From Glandiceps talaboti (taxonomy: Eukaryota; Hemichordata; Enteropneusta; Spengelidae), in contig NC_135562.1 in NCBI RefSeq assembly GCF_964340395.1, positions 12,575,543 through 12,639,542 on the forward strand: 64,000 nucleotides of DNA, written 5' to 3'. Positions within the stretch are counted from its first letter, which is position 1. Every line of letters begins with the position of its first letter. Both the position numbers and the translations under genes were made by a program. The notes beneath the pieces are model-generated. The model made no database searches, was not told the origin of the DNA, and saw only the letters and a list, made by a program, of their open reading frames with translations. Below, piece by piece: positions 14,800 to 30,462 of this stretch.

Positions 14800-15900
14800 T
14801 GTCGTGGTTTTAATTTTGCAAGTATTTTACATTATTTATATCCAATTTAGTCCATGAGCAGACCCTGAGTTTTAGCCCATTGGTACCAAAATAAGGTACC
14901 AAATGAAACATTACTTTTCTAAAACCACTTTTTCTGTAGATTTCAAAAATCTGTATTTGGTAGCTTTCTAGTAGTAATATTCATTAAACAAATTCAATTT
15001 CAAATACACAAATAACCATATACATTTTTGTCGTTTATTCTTCATTCCTACCTATACATACAATATTTTACAATGTTTTTGAATATTAATAGCTAATTAT
15101 TGGTTTAACGATCACAGACAAAGGGCATTGCTTTTCAACATAAATACCTCGTATTTCTATTTTACATCTATTTGCAAGTTAATTACAGATCATTGTTGAA
15201 AGCACAATATATAGAGAATTGCCTATCAAATCATCTGCGTACACAAAAAGTGTAGTTAGCCGTTGAGGGCGCCCACTTCTTGGACCAATGTGTACTACCT
15301 GTAGTCTATGGTGTCTTTAAAATATTTTGCATTCTATTGTCCTGCTAAAGCCATGATAAAGAGCACAGTCGTCCAAGTCACATGTGCATGTCAGGGGATC
15401 CCTCTCCAAGGAATGTGTACAAAGTAATAAGTGACAAAAAGATGAACAAATCGGTATAAGCGAATAGATAAAACTAAGATATACCATGGGATTACACATG
15501 ATGCCTGAAAAACACAAAACTATTGAATTTTAGTGTCAAACTTTTGCTTGTAAGTACCTCAAACGCATGTGCAACAGAATAGGCATAGTACGCAACACAT
15601 GATCATTTAATGACGTAAAAAGTACTTGGGTATATGCAAATAGATTTAAATGTCGGGAAATGGCATCGGAACCCAAATATTAGCTAATTTTCACCAATAT
15701 TCAAGACATCAACTCTATAGAATACACTTGACATGTATTTGTGGGTCTAATGACCATATTTAAGATGAGACATAATTCATTTGTACTTCATAATATAGCC
15801 ATAGCGAATAGCATAGAAATGATACCTGTAGTTGTTCATAGATACCAGCATATTGCTGTTTTTGATATGAACCATACTACGTTATACTTTATCAAGTCAT
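14800..15900. repeat. Dispersed repeat, copy 1
   Basis: The first half recurs at 36550-36970 and the second half at 24541-25040 with small differences. No intact reading frame. Unclassified dispersed repeat. Confidence 0.75.
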
Positions 15901-16902
15901 TGTGAAATTTGCATATATCAAAAAGTAAATTGACGTGCATATGTCCCATATGATATGTCACTTTTGTGACAGCCAGATAAAAAAACACCCAGTCACATCG
16001 CCTTCAGGCACAAAACAATAAAAACAACAACAACAATGCGACGCTACACATACATAGTTACATCAACATGGTTTGTATAAAGTTGTAGACATATATTGTG
16101 ACTGTCATAAAAAGTTTGCCGAACATCTACCGTCATCATCAGCTGCAGAGTAAACAGTGAACAAATACAGCTCGTTTGGACAAATCACCTTTTGTACAGC
16201 CACAAACGTATCTTAATATGCTAAAACCTCGTAGTTGTACACCACAGTGAAATCGTTGTCTGTTATAATTCTACTATTGATTGAATTTTTAATGACATTC
16301 GACAATGTGATTTTGGAAATCTCACCATGCTTTGGACGTTTTAATCCCTCAGGAACAGCTACCTGTCAAAGCCACTGAAGATTACATATCAACCTTTGAC
16401 TAAAGTCTCGAATTGTGCTGCAACGCCATTTTTTATATTTGCTATTATCGAGTTGCGAACATGGAGTTTGTCATTGATGTTTATAATTGTGAGAATGAAT
16501 AGTAGGTTAATAGTTATAAACTAATATAGTCTAGTCAAAAAAAAAAAAGAATTTGGAAACGAATCCCACATTGTCGCCGATGTCTCGTCAGCTTCCGACA
16601 CACGTGACAATATCCCATTAATTTTGTAGTATACTGTTGTCGATGCAGACATCGGTAAAAACGTGGGATTTGCTTTCAAAAGGGGACGAGAGGTCAATGA
16701 GCGATTTTGGTATAGGGAATTTCGGAAATTACTTTTTTAATTTGGAGATATCGCTGAAGTTTGATTAATTTCGAATATTTAAGCAACTAAGCTAATTAAA
16801 CGACAATGGGGAATTGAATGAACGGATAAATACTGCTGTGAACAGATTCTAAAGTCATTTCAAATTTGGCTTTGACAAACTACGTATACTATATCCACGA
16901 AA
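15901..16902. other. Non-coding upstream region of the LDLa mosaic gene
   Basis: No exon is supported. It contains an imperfect inverted repeat at 16550-16682. The promoter of the plus-strand gene starting at 16903 should lie here, but no clear TATA element stands out. Confidence 0.5.
16550..16682. repeat. Imperfect inverted repeat
   Basis: Arms of about 33 bp contain AATCCCAC and CCGATGTC and their complements, separated by about 65 bp; MITE-like. Confidence 0.5.
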
Positions 16903-16975
16903 ATGGTTATGGTGTGGTGGTTTAGTGTGGTTATCATTTATGCCTTCTGGGGTCTCTCCCATGCCAACAGTATAG
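16903..16975 (+). CDS. Mosaic gene exon 1: signal peptide
   Basis: ATG in context AAAATGG. 24 codons plus one base, with a hydrophobic core and an ALSHA-like cleavage region. Donor GTGAGT. Confidence 0.9.
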
Positions 16976-18199
16976 GTGAGTTATATACTTTAATGTAACA
17001 AAGCAATAGCAAGACATATAGAATGAGTCAAGCAGACCAAGTTAAGAGAGCTGACAGACACAGTCAACCGAGAAGCTGCAATGAACGATACAAAAACACT
17101 GTATCTACTGGAATACCTAATAACTATTCTGCTAACTATTAATACATGAACCTTTCTTTGTTCCTTCTAAATGGCAATACTATTGGCAAAGACGAAGTAC
17201 CACGACATTGCCATGAGTTACGAGCAATGTTGGAATCTGTACGCGCTGAAGAAATGGACTATATATTCGCTAATGTGGATCTTAAATGTCATAAAGACGG
17301 ACGCTTTGAAAGCATGCAATGTTCACATGGAATATGTGCATGCATTACACCATATGGTAACGTTATTGCGAGAACCTTCACTCCTCCAAACAGAGATCCA
17401 CCAATCTGCAAAGGTAGGGTTTTAATGCCTGGGCCGTGATATACAAATAGTTAGTTTAATAGTTGTTTACTTACCAAATAAATCATATTTTCATACATGC
17501 TGCGCAGTAAATTTATTTTATAATTTGTTTTCCAAAAGTAATCTAGCCAGGTTTTTTTTAATGGCAACAGGTTCACGCCCTATCCTTGGCGCTTCTGGGT
17601 GCATACAACACTGAGATTAGGAAAATTCCTCGATGTTTTTCATCTCATCACATGACAATTCTACTCCGTCAGGTGACACCAAGTATCTGTCATCATATCA
17701 TCAGTGGAAATGAAGAAGCGTCCAGGATAGGACGTGAAACTGTTTTCATTCGAATACGAAACAACAGCAAGTCCAGTAGGATAGATTATAATCATAATAC
17801 GTCGTTACCAACTTCATACCTTGATGATTGAGAACATTCATAGACATACATCATATGTACATGTAGTTACATGTATTGGTACCTTAAAACAACATTTATT
17901 ATAATTTTAAAAAGCCAACATTTTGAAACGAAGAAATTATCAAATTAATATTGACATGATACAGTACATTGCATGTCTATCAAAAATGTTTCAGTATAAT
18001 GTAAGCGAGACGGACAGACAGATAGCCAACCAGCCAACCAGAAAGCCTGCCAGACAGCCAGACATACATACATACATACATACATACATACATACATACA
18101 TACGTACGTACGTATGTACGTACATACATGCATGCATGCATGCATACATACATACATACATACATACATACATACATACATACAGATACAGATACACAC

Positions 18200-18252
<53 letters not shown>

Positions 18253-21200
18253 AAGAAAGACAGAAAGGGGGAAAGGGAATGGGGAAAGGGAAATTTTGAC
18301 GTTATAGCTGAATCAAAATGTGTTACAGTTCTACTATAATACACCATATGTGATCACATTGCTTATTAGGCAATCAACATCTCAGTTTTTTGGTAGTAAA
18401 GACTTCACTGCATGTAATTTGTCCCCATTTAGATTTAAAGCCAGGGCAGTGTCCATGGAGCAGATCTGTTGATTCATGTAACATCAAGTGTATAAGTGAT
18501 GCCGAGTGTCCTTCTGATCATAAATGCTGTGATACAGACTGTGGAAAGACATGTGTAGCACCCGTACAAGGTAAATACATGTTTATATTAGCAATGGTTT
18601 CCATGCTTCTTACATACTGAGAACGTAGGTGTATATTTAATTGGCTCTTATTCAGCTGAAGCAATATTTTCCAAAATAAATAAGTGAAAGAGATAACTAG
18701 TAACCATAGGTACTAAATACATGATATAATTATTTCAAAAGTATTGTGAATGTGTGCACACTATCAAATTCTCTTTTCTGCAAAAATTTTGTTCACATTA
18801 TGTTTTTACAATTAACAGCCATAATCATATGATTTTTAAATATTGCGATAAAATGAACACACAAGAAATTATAATTTGTGAATAACTAATTTCAAATGAC
18901 AAAAGAAACACAAGTGTGATGGGTAAGATAACAGTTTTTGATATAGGGAAGAATTTCGACAGTTGAAATGATGATAAAAGGAAGAAATTATGCAAATGTT
19001 ATATAAATGACATGTAAAGATAATTTCCACTATAATTATGGCAAAGAATTATCATTAGCTATACTTTACACATTTTACATGTGTAATTATCCAGAAAATA
19101 TAAATATTTATCATTTGATTGTAATCATATCTGTTTAATGTACATTTCTTGTAATTGTTTTCATCGATGGTAATAGACACCGGTAATTATTATTTTCAGA
19201 ATGTTATCCATCAGAATTTGCCTGTTCTGATGGATTGACTTGTGTTCTTGAGTTTCACATCTGTGATGGATTACCCGATTGCCCTGATGGTGCAGATGAA
19301 CTTACTTGCGGTAAGTCTCAACCTATTTGTCGTTCATGACAGAATACTTGAAACTAATAATGCAACTAGTTATGTAGGAATATGTCTCAGAGGCCAATTT
19401 ACTTGAAAATCAAGGTTATTCATTTTTTTGAAAAATTTGCCATACGGGAACTAGTTCTGAATTGATTATAACAATAATTATAATGGTGTTCACATCTCAT
19501 GGTATTCGAAAGCCATAATGGATTCTAAAATGTTACAGTGTTTATATATATTTTGAACATTTATTTCAAAAATGTGTGTCGTGATCTCAGATATGTTTGG
19601 TTTTTGCCATAATTGTACAACTTTATTTATGTGTTTATTGATATTTTGCAAGGTACATTACAGCAGCTGTGATTTAAAAATTAATTTTAACCAAATTAAA
19701 AATATAATACATAAACTTTCTATTTAAGTAGGACCTCGCTTTGAATGTGAATTTGGACGAATGATACCAATGTCATATAAATGTGATGGTTATCCCCAGT
19801 GTCTAAATAAGGCTGATGAGGGAAACTGTGAGGACTATGAAGAAAGTACATGTGAGTGATAGTTAAAAAATAGTTATATAGAGTGTAATCATTGTGTCAC
19901 GAGGATGACGGATAGATAGTTGTGTAATCTAATACTTTAATTGATTAGATGTACCTCAGCTGCTATCGACACAGGCGTAACACTGGCGGCTTACTTTAGA
20001 TCTGACCAATACTCTGCATGATCTGTGAGATTGATGTCAAATTCTTGTCATCGAACCTTGGTCAACTAGAGGGGAATTGTGAGGTCACATTTTACCAACT
20101 GGTCCATGGGGGACGGTGGAGGTGGGGAGGACCATATTTTAGAAAATGGAAATTGGGAGGTTACATTTTACATTCACTCCTTATTTTTTTTATTTATCTT
20201 TGCCTTATATTTTTATATTTGGCATGATGCCACCACTGCCACTGGTTCAAAATCAAACCGTCATTACATCCCACCACTACCACCATTGTAAAGTAATTTC
20301 ATAACATAGTGAAATGCAGTGAATAAACTGTTATTTGTAGTGTGAGAAGAGGAGAGCAGGTCTCACAGTAGTAAAGGGGAATAGCATTGCATGATACTGG
20401 GGATAATTGTCTGCTCTCCAGAATTCTCCACTTTCTTCCCTTCAAACAAAAGAAAGTGATGTTTAACACTCCTTGTCCTCACCCATGTTGACTAGGCAGC
20501 GAATATCTGGTGTATGGTAAACCAAAGAAATTTGAATACTGTCAATCCTTTACACAAAGTAGCTGGTCGTTTATTGTTATAGGAGTATCACGTGATACAA
20601 ATACATGGGAATACTATCACTTAGGCTGGAGTACTCTTCAGGGAAGATGGAAACGTCAACTGATAATTGTAATGTATAAATCTACCATCATGTGTACTGC
20701 TCTTTGCGATCTTACCCCATTTCTTAAATTATTGAATTCGTGCCATAGTCACAAGACTAGTAACGATAATATACACATACCTAACGTTAAGGCTGATTAT
20801 GACAAGCGAGCATTCTCATTTTAAAATGCAGTTTTATTGAATAATTTACATCATTTAATCAGGTTCTCTCCTATTTTAGATGTTTTTAATATAGAACTTA
20901 AGAAAAATATACCATAATAGAACGTGTTTCGAATTATGGTAATGTATCACCTCGAAAAGCAGTCACATTATGGGTAGCTTTATACAGGAACTTTAGCCTG
21001 CTCACTGTTCTGTGATTTGCAGGATGAGGTCAGTGTAGTTTCCTTTCCATATCAGAAACATCGGCTTCCCTCGTATAATTTACAATAACAAATCGACTGC
21101 TTCGAGTTCAATCTTTACGATTAAATTTTGCACACTTTAATGAAAGGGTTCCATACACTAGTGCAATATAATATTCCAGGTTTGATCGTAGCAGGGACAT

Positions 21201-21277
21201 ATATAGGCGACTCGTTTAATACTTGCAAGACAGTATGTTTCAACACGAGTGCAACACACTAAAAATAATCTGTAACG

Positions 21278-21333
<56 letters not shown>

Positions 21334-22551
21334 CGTTTGTAACCTATACAAACGATATGTATTTTGTAAATAACCACACACAGACGACAATAATAATTAA
21401 AAGTAACCTATTTCTTTTAGTTGAGTGTCCTGGACAATTAAGAGTACCCAAATCTCACGTTTGTGATGGAGATACAGATTGTATAGATGGCAGCGATGAA
21501 ATGGATTGTGGTAAGCGTTTTCATTTAGGTACTAATGACAAAGTTTAACATGTATTATGTACTATACGATTTCATCCTAACACATTCAGTGATAAGGCAC
21601 ATTTGTTGCATGTCATCCAGAAACGTGGACACATGGATAACAAAAGGAGTACTTGTTTGTATTGTTTATGAGTAACACTACTTTACTGTGTCTACCATGC
21701 TTTGATAGTTTCATTATTTGTTATAACTTATCGTATCTGTTAATTAGTGGGCAATATTTGTACGTGGTGTACTCGCAAGCTTACATCTTGCGTCAAAGCT
21801 CGCTTTTGAATCTCTTACCATATGCTAAAACTGGACTAATTATATCTGGGATATAATTTTCAATCAGCCAATCACAATATATTCACTGAACTTACTGTTA
21901 GAATGCCAATAATTAGATATTTTACAGGATAATCAGTGATCGCCGTCATCAATAAGAAGTATAGAAATATGTTGAAATTGTGATCGTCGTTAAGGTCTCT
22001 GATTTTTGGGTGGGGACCCAAAATCAATTTATTTTTATTGTTGTGTGTACAGCTACAAAAGAAACGGTTACCCACAGGTGATGTAATACAGTATTAGGTG
22101 CACGTTATTAAACATTTTCAGTTGCTGCTTTGCGCAAAGATAAATACTAGAACACTACATTTAAATATTTAGCATATAGTATCCAAAAGATAATTAAGAT
22201 CAGCGTTTTCCCTTGTAATTCAATAGTAATTCATTTAATTCACTGTTTGCCCTCATAAAGCCTGTGATAAACCAATGCAAAGTAAGTGTGCTAATGGTAG
22301 ATGTATATGGGAATATACTATCTGTGATGGTTACAACGACTGTGGTGACTGGAGTGACGAAGATAGCTGTGGTGAGTTTATGAGAAGAAAAAAACAACAG
22401 TTTTAAAGAAAAGTGTCAAACTTATTTCTGTCCAATACAAGTTGTACTAATTACGACTATAATATTAACTTGCATAATTATGCTTTATGATTGGTGTTGA
22501 TAAAATGATACCTCAGTACCTCAATAATATGTGTATGTATGTGTGTGACAG

Positions 22552-22602
<51 letters not shown>

Positions 22603-23883
22603 CTGCGACAGTGTATGAGTGTGTATTTCATAGAAATTATTTCCTAACAGTCATTCTGTTGTTAATTTGATCTCTTGATGCAAAATTAAATGTACAACTG
22701 TTAACTAAATTCCGTTTGATGTTACAGTATTGATACCCTGTGACAATGGGGTTTTGATACCAGAGAAGGATCTTTGTAATGGGGACGATGATTGTGGAGA
22801 TAACTCCGATGAAGTGGACTGTGATAGAGGTAAGTATGACACTAGAGTACGTCCTTGCTCGTGATGATGTTGGTACTTTCAAAACACAACCATGGTGTGT
22901 ATTTGCATGCCACAATACTACATGGAAAATATACCGGTACAGTTATGTAAACATAAAGCCACAAGCAATGGCACAGACGCCAAAATGTTCTAACCGTAAG
23001 ATGCAATATAACTTTTTGGGGTATTTTTGGCAACTTGATATCAAATGCTCATTCTCTAATATAGACTTCCTATCACTCTTGTTCGTATGAACAGTTTTCG
23101 CCATTTGGCCGTCGTTATGGGTGAGGTCCTCGTTGGCAGACATTTATGTTTGTCTTTGGAAGACATACATAGTCGACGATGGTTCACTGCTGTCATTATA
23201 GTTTCTCTGTTTGCTATGGGAGAGGGATCAGTATCGTAAGCGTACTTTTCTTATTGTTTGGAATACTCAGTCAGATTTATCCCGTTGTCATTGTTATCAT
23301 GAATTACACTAACCTTAAAGCAGTTGTTGCTAAGGTCGTGGTTTTGAATGCTCTGTGAGTTTGGGTTCATTTTTTTGAAATCTCTTCATCATATTATTTG
23401 TTGATATTGCAGGTGACTGCAAATTACATCAGTTGCTAAGGAAATGGTGTTGTTATGCTGTCAGTTTTAGACATTGGCAGTTATTTGAGAACTGATCAAT
23501 AGTTGTATATTACAAAAAAGACACAATAGCGTTTGACTGTAGTAAAAGGGGTGGTTTTGACTGATCTGAGTATCTGTCTTTAGTATTGGAATGGTGCTAC
23601 ACTTGACTCCATCACTGCTGTTCCTATTTCCAAAGTTCATACACACAACTTGTTACATGCATTATAAATATTAATTACTGTTGTTAAGGGCTAGGTCCTA
23701 ATTACTTGGAATAATTGTGTGTATTTTACTCTAAAACTAATATGTTTGTTCCACGTGATTGATCGTTATTTGTTGTTTGCAAACCCCAATTCTTATTTAC
23801 CCATAGTCTAAATGACGTGACTGGCATTTCAAGCATTGGCAAATCAATCAAGGTTTATTATCAGTAAGGGGCAATTTTGTGTT

Positions 23884-23959
<76 letters not shown>

Positions 23960-26900
23960 ACTACATTGCTTTTTGTGAATGTCTATGTGTTCCAACTAAA
24001 AAAGCCTATTGAACAAAAAATCTGAATTAGTCTTAACAATCCCAATTTTATCAATCGTCAGATGTTCGCAGAGAAAGCGTGAAACTTCGAGTAACAACTT
24101 ATAACAGCTGTACTCTTTTGGATTAATATACATGTTAACGTATTTCCAATATTACTGGTAAACATTTATTACATTATCGGGTTGATATATTATCAATTGG
24201 TTATTCTGTGATCGGTTATAACAGAACAAATGTTTTCAAAAGTGCTTTTTAAGTTAGAAACATTTTTATATGTCAAAAGAGGGCGATGTCCACGACATTC
24301 ATACGATTTGTTATTTTTCCACGTAGAAAGTACTCAATTGACATTTTTGTATATGTTTCTTTTAGAAAATATACCATGTCAGAATTCCTTCGAAGTACGA
24401 TGCAATAGTGGAGAATGCATTCCTTTGTTTGCCTTCTGTGATAATCACAATGACTGTCCTGATCAAAGTGATGAAGAAAACTGCCGTGAGTGCATATATT
24501 GTGTTTTTAATTCATATTTCAAAGTTTAACATTCTAGTTTCCTGCTAAAGCCATGATAAAGCGCACAGTCGTACAGGTCACCTGTGCATGCCAGGGGATC
24601 CCACTTCAAGGAATGTTTACAAAGCAGTAATGGGCAGAAAGATGAGCAAATCGGTAGAAGAGAATAGATAAAACTAAGATATACCATGGAATTACGCATG
24701 GTGCTTGTAAAACATGAAACTATTGAATTGTAGTGTCAAACTCTTGCTTTTAAGTACCCCAAACGTATGTGCAACAGAATAGGCACAGTAAACAACACCT
24801 TTTAACAGCTTGGGCGTTTGGCATTCATTATCATTTAATGGTGTAAAAACGTACTTAGGTATATGAAAGTAGGTTTATATGTCGGCAAATGGCATCGGTA
24901 TTCGCCAAATATGGGCTAATTTTCACCAATATTGAGTTAATCCTCAAACCATCAACTGTCAAGAATACATTTACTATTTATTTGTGGGTCTAATGAACAG
25001 ACTTAAGATGACTTATGAGAAAAAAATTATTTGCACTTAGTAATATAGCCATAGGGAACAGCATATAGGACAAATAATTACCTGTTGTACGTAAATTGTA
25101 AAGACGTGTTAAACTAGTGCTTGTATAACAAAGTGACAGGACTGGCTGAGATATGTTTTGAATATCACATTTTGCTTTCTTTCTGATTAAAGCTTGTGAA
25201 CTTGATTGTGGTGATGGATCATGTGTACGTTCTCGGTACCGTTGTGATGGCTACCGTCAATGTGAAAATGGAGCTGATGAATTGGACTGTCGTAAGTGAT
25301 TATTCATCTAAACTGCTGTACACTGTAATTATAACTTTGAATATTTGTTTGATAGTAAAGTTAGATGACATAGACATATATGCTTACTATAACTGTATTC
25401 AGTTTATTCAGCTAAAATAAAATGCTGGTACCAGCTCCAAAATGAACTTACTTTCACGAGTTAATTCTGAAGAACAACATGTACTCAAGCCAGATTAAAT
25501 ATGTCGATAACAGGACACCATGTGATGTATTTCAGTGAACATGGCAGTTTTAAAACAATCAATATGTTTGTATCCTTGCTCAATGAAACTGTACATCATC
25601 AACGACCATATCTTACAAGTAGCTTCTCTACATTCTTTTCCATTGATATCTTACTAGCTTGTGAGGAACCAAGGTTTGATTGTGGTGATGGCTATTGTGT
25701 TAATGAATATTCTCGTTGCGATGGTTACAAAGATTGTGAAAGTGGGACCGACGAAATGAACTGTCGTAAGCTAATGGTCTTCTTTTCATTTATTCTTATG
25801 AACTTTGTAAATACTATTGAGCATGAAAACTCAAAAGTAATAGTTAACCAGAGGTCTTAGTATTGACATTGTTTAGAGGAGATAATCCAATTGATTTTTT
25901 TTGGGAATAACTGTAACAGTAAATTATTTGATATGGAAATAACGCCATAATTACAAGTGAATAATTGATTTTGAATTCTTAAACGGTATAGGATATGTTA
26001 CACATTTATTTGGACAATTTCTTTGAATGTCTAGCTTGCAATGAAGAAGACGGGAAATTTATATGTGACAATAGCATTTGTATCGATGATTATTATAAGT
26101 GTGATGTCGAAGATAATTGTGTAAAATGTCTCATCAACACAACTTTATTTTATTGTCTAGTAATGAAAAGAATCTTATGTTACATGTTACATCTTCTAAT
26201 CTTAAGCTAATATTTCTTAACGGATCGTCTCTACGTTATGTACATTGTGGTGATGGCTATTGTGTTCTTGTATTCTTGAACAAATATTATAGAACATATA
26301 TATAGCAACCCTTGTCCTTGCACCCTTATTTCAAACTCTTAATTATTCACAACCTGCGAAGTGTATCAAAATTTGTCTCTATGAAATGGAACTGATTATT
26401 TGTAATTTGGTGCAATATTGCAGCATGCAATCGTTATCAATTTGAATGTGGTGATGGAACCTGTATTGGTAGTTACTATCGTTGCGATGGTAGTAATGAC
26501 TGTGGAGATGGCTCGGATGAAGACACAACTTTATGTGGTGAGTTTGTGGAAAATAGAAGTATCTTTTAATACATATTTCATAGGTGAATTGAATTGGAAG
26601 CAATTCTCAGTTCTTTAAATTCATGCAGTTGTTTCTGAGTTAATATTTCGTTTCTTAAAATACTCGCTTTACTGTATTGATTCACCACCACTACCACCAC
26701 CACCACCACCAGCAACAAAAGTATATCAGCACAATTAGCAATTATTTACCATGCATTGATCATGAGGGCACAGAGAGGATACCGATCCTACATTGCACGA
26801 CCTCTCTTACATAGATTTATTACAATCAGTAAACATTGTCCACAAGAGGCCAGATGTACACTGGGTCAAAGCATCAGAATTAAGATATTTCTTGAAACAG

Positions 26901-29900
26901 TTGACTCAACATAATTAGTAATACCTAAACCTAAGAAATGCAGTCATGTCGAACATGTACAGTGATCTTTAAGCAAACATTAGATACATGACAAGTAAAA
27001 AACATAGATATGTACAAGACTCAATATTGTCACGCATTTTCTTGCAGAGTTTAATTGCATGAAATCTGTAAAAAGCTAGCGTTTTATAAAATAAATATCA
27101 TGAGATGTCACTGAACCAATGAATTTATGTTCACTAGGTGGCTCAAAATAAACTCTTGGAATATTGTTTGCTCTGAAGTGTTCAAGAAAAGAGCAAACAA
27201 CTAGAAAATGTCCGTCTTCCATCTAAGCTAAGTCACACAGCAAGCAAAGTATATTCTCAACGTTGTTCTTACTATATGGAAGATAATGTGAAGAGCGACG
27301 AAAATGTGCTAAACAGTAACAAATGAATAGGTATTTTCAAAACGTACAGCATTTCAGTTTATACAGTATGTCGATAGCTTATCCACTGAGAAAACCTCAC
27401 TATGCCAAGCTTAGGGACGTTCAGTCAGCTTCAATCTTCTTTCCATTAACGATATGATTGTGTTTACCCGTTTCCTTTGTTACTAGCTGGCTTTACATGT
27501 GATAATGGTGAAAGCGTCTACTGGGATTCTGAATGTGATGGTTACTTCAATTGTGACGATCATTCCGACGAAATATATTGCGGTTAGTGATTAAAGAGAG
27601 AAACTATCTTTGAATTCCTACGCCATTATAGAAATCGATGGTTTTGTATTTATATATTCCCTGTTCCTATCAAAGCTATTGGAAATATTAATGTGGAATA
27701 TTACATGTGCCTTTGGGTGAAGTGAGTAATGATCCAGAAAACCCTTTTCATATGATTCTATATACGTTGTATTTATTATCATGAATGTCTTTATTATTGC
27801 TTGACTTATCATATTTTGTCAGATTGTGATGAAAATCAATTCAAATGTGATAGTGGTCTTTGTACTCCGAAGTACAACAGGTGTGATCTGAGGGACGATT
27901 GTGGTGATAATAGTGATGAACAGGACTGTGGTAAGAAAATGAAGTTTACTGTTAGTGATCAAATATTTCAAAGTGGTAATATGGATGAACAGTTGGTATC
28001 TATTTTAATGAAGACAGACATTCGCTTTGTCAGTTCCGTCTGTTCTCTATTTCGGTGTTCACGATTACCTATATATACTTTCATTTATTTGAATATACTT
28101 TCAGTGTCTGTCTCTTCCCCATATTGGCGTTTGTGGTTACTTGTGTGTACAGAGTTTGTTTACAGACCATTTCCTGTTCTTACCATTGCAAATTTTTAAA
28201 AACAATTGTTTGAATGTTGTCATTAGACTTGGTCTATCAAGTACAAATACATACGAAACTGTTTCATTATCAAAACTCTTAAACAAATGCATATTTTTTG
28301 TCAACAATGCCAATTTCACTTATTTTCCAGATAACTTTTCAATTCACTTTTTATTAGACCATAATTTATGATAGAATATTGGACTAGGCAGATCAGCACA
28401 TATAGGAGATGTGTAATATTAGCATATCCTAATGAGTGTAATAAACAAAAGAATAATGAAGAAATGAAAAGATTTCATCTGAATTAATAGAGATTTAATA
28501 GTTGTACAGATAGCAACTATAGATTACATTAACAACTCAACTGTAATGTGAGACGTTTTACTTTCTATGCATTCAGTAGCTCTCTTAGTACACACCAAAA
28601 CTCTACAATCTTATCATTATCATATTCATAGAATGGTATGTCTGTGATGATGGCGAGAAATTGAGTCCAGGGGATTATTCTTGTAATGGATATTTTAATT
28701 GTGGAGACCACAGTGATGAAGCCAATTGTCGTACGTATTCCTGTCTCCTATGATTATAATATGATAATGATGTACACGATGTAAAATAAATAAAAATACC
28801 ATTATGGATTTTAGACGTGTTTACGATTCACACTGGTTTCAAGTATGAAAAATTTAAACACATTTAAATTCCTGCAAAAGTATGACTTGGCCAGGGCTGT
28901 TTTGTTTCATTTTTGCAAAGAGGTACAAACCTTACACTCATAATCTTGCATTTCCATTCGTCAGAAGTTAAATCTTTCTCCATTGAACCATCCAAACATC
29001 ATACATGCTGAAAAATAATATGCCATCATTCCATCACATTTCAATTCACTTTACTGAAGATACCGTTCTTACAACTTGCTTGATGTAATTCATTGATGAT
29101 TTTACTCCCCTTCTTACACGCACCAGCATGTGAGGCAACGTTAATTGAAAGCAAATGGCGATGTGACAATGGACTATGTATATATAACTACCAAAAATGT
29201 AGCGGTTACGATGATTGCGGTGATAATTCAGATGAAAAGGACTGTGGTGAGAAAATATATGCAGTCAATTTAATTATTGATAACAATAATATAAAATATT
29301 TGAATAAATTAAAACGACGAAGTTTCGCTTTTCCGTGTATTTCCCTGGGTAACATCAATTTCTCCAGTTGCACAGCAAATAACATAGATGTTACTTTCCG
29401 CCGTATTCTCGCGGATGTTACTATCCTAAACAATGACAAGACAGTCGTGTATATTTAGGAATAATGAAATCATGAAATAAATACCTGACAAGGGTTTGTT
29501 TATTAAAATGACACTTTTTAGAAAATTATATTACCATATATCAGAAAGTAACAAGTAAAATTACCCTTAGTCAGAGTATGAATGACAAAAAACGTTTTGC
29601 AGTATATATTTTTTACATGTTTTTTTTAGAGGAATACACTTGCACAGATGGAGAGAAAGTCGTTATTTCTCCAAAAAGAGAAGGGGGAATAGAATGTGAC
29701 GGTAATGAAGATTGCAGGGACATGAGTGATGAACTGAACTGTGGTAGGATATTTTTAGATTCGCACTTTAATTCAATAAGCTTTTCTATTTTATATGGTA
29801 CACTCACAACATATGTCTGGATATCAAATAAATAATATATCCCTAAAACTTCTAAATTACCTTAAACAGATATCTTAATATTCCAATGAATACAACAATT

Positions 29901-30078
29901 GTTTTATATAATCTCATTCTCGAATTTAATTTCGTATGGCATCGCATTTTTTAATCAGCTCACCATAGCTTCGTCAGGTCTCCATCACTCCAGTCCAGAA
30001 CGTTTGTATAGATGCGCTTTCATCATACAATCTCATTCTCATTATTTGAAATTATCACATAATAAAGTACAAATATGT

Positions 30079-30124
<46 letters not shown>

Positions 30125-30151
30125 TCATCAAATAAATAAATAAATAAATAA

Positions 30152-30188
<37 letters not shown>

Positions 30189-30431
30189 GATACATAAAAT
30201 TAAGAATGAATAGATGAATGAATGAATGAATGACTGAATGCCTATCTAACTGCATACATACATACATACATACATACATACATGCATACATACATACATA
30301 CATACGTACCTGTACTCCGGCGTACGTGGGCGTTAAAGTTAGACTGACAATTACAAATGAGCGTATTGACCAATCATGGAAAGGAATGACGGTCGCCATT
30401 TATTACTTGTATGCATACATACATACATACA

Positions 30432-30462
<31 letters not shown>

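Noticed and set aside
20018-20824. Plus-strand ORFs in the intron between LDLa 2 and LDLa 3
   Set aside because: No cysteine pattern, no acceptor/donor pair in phase 1, and skipping them keeps the mosaic gene in frame.
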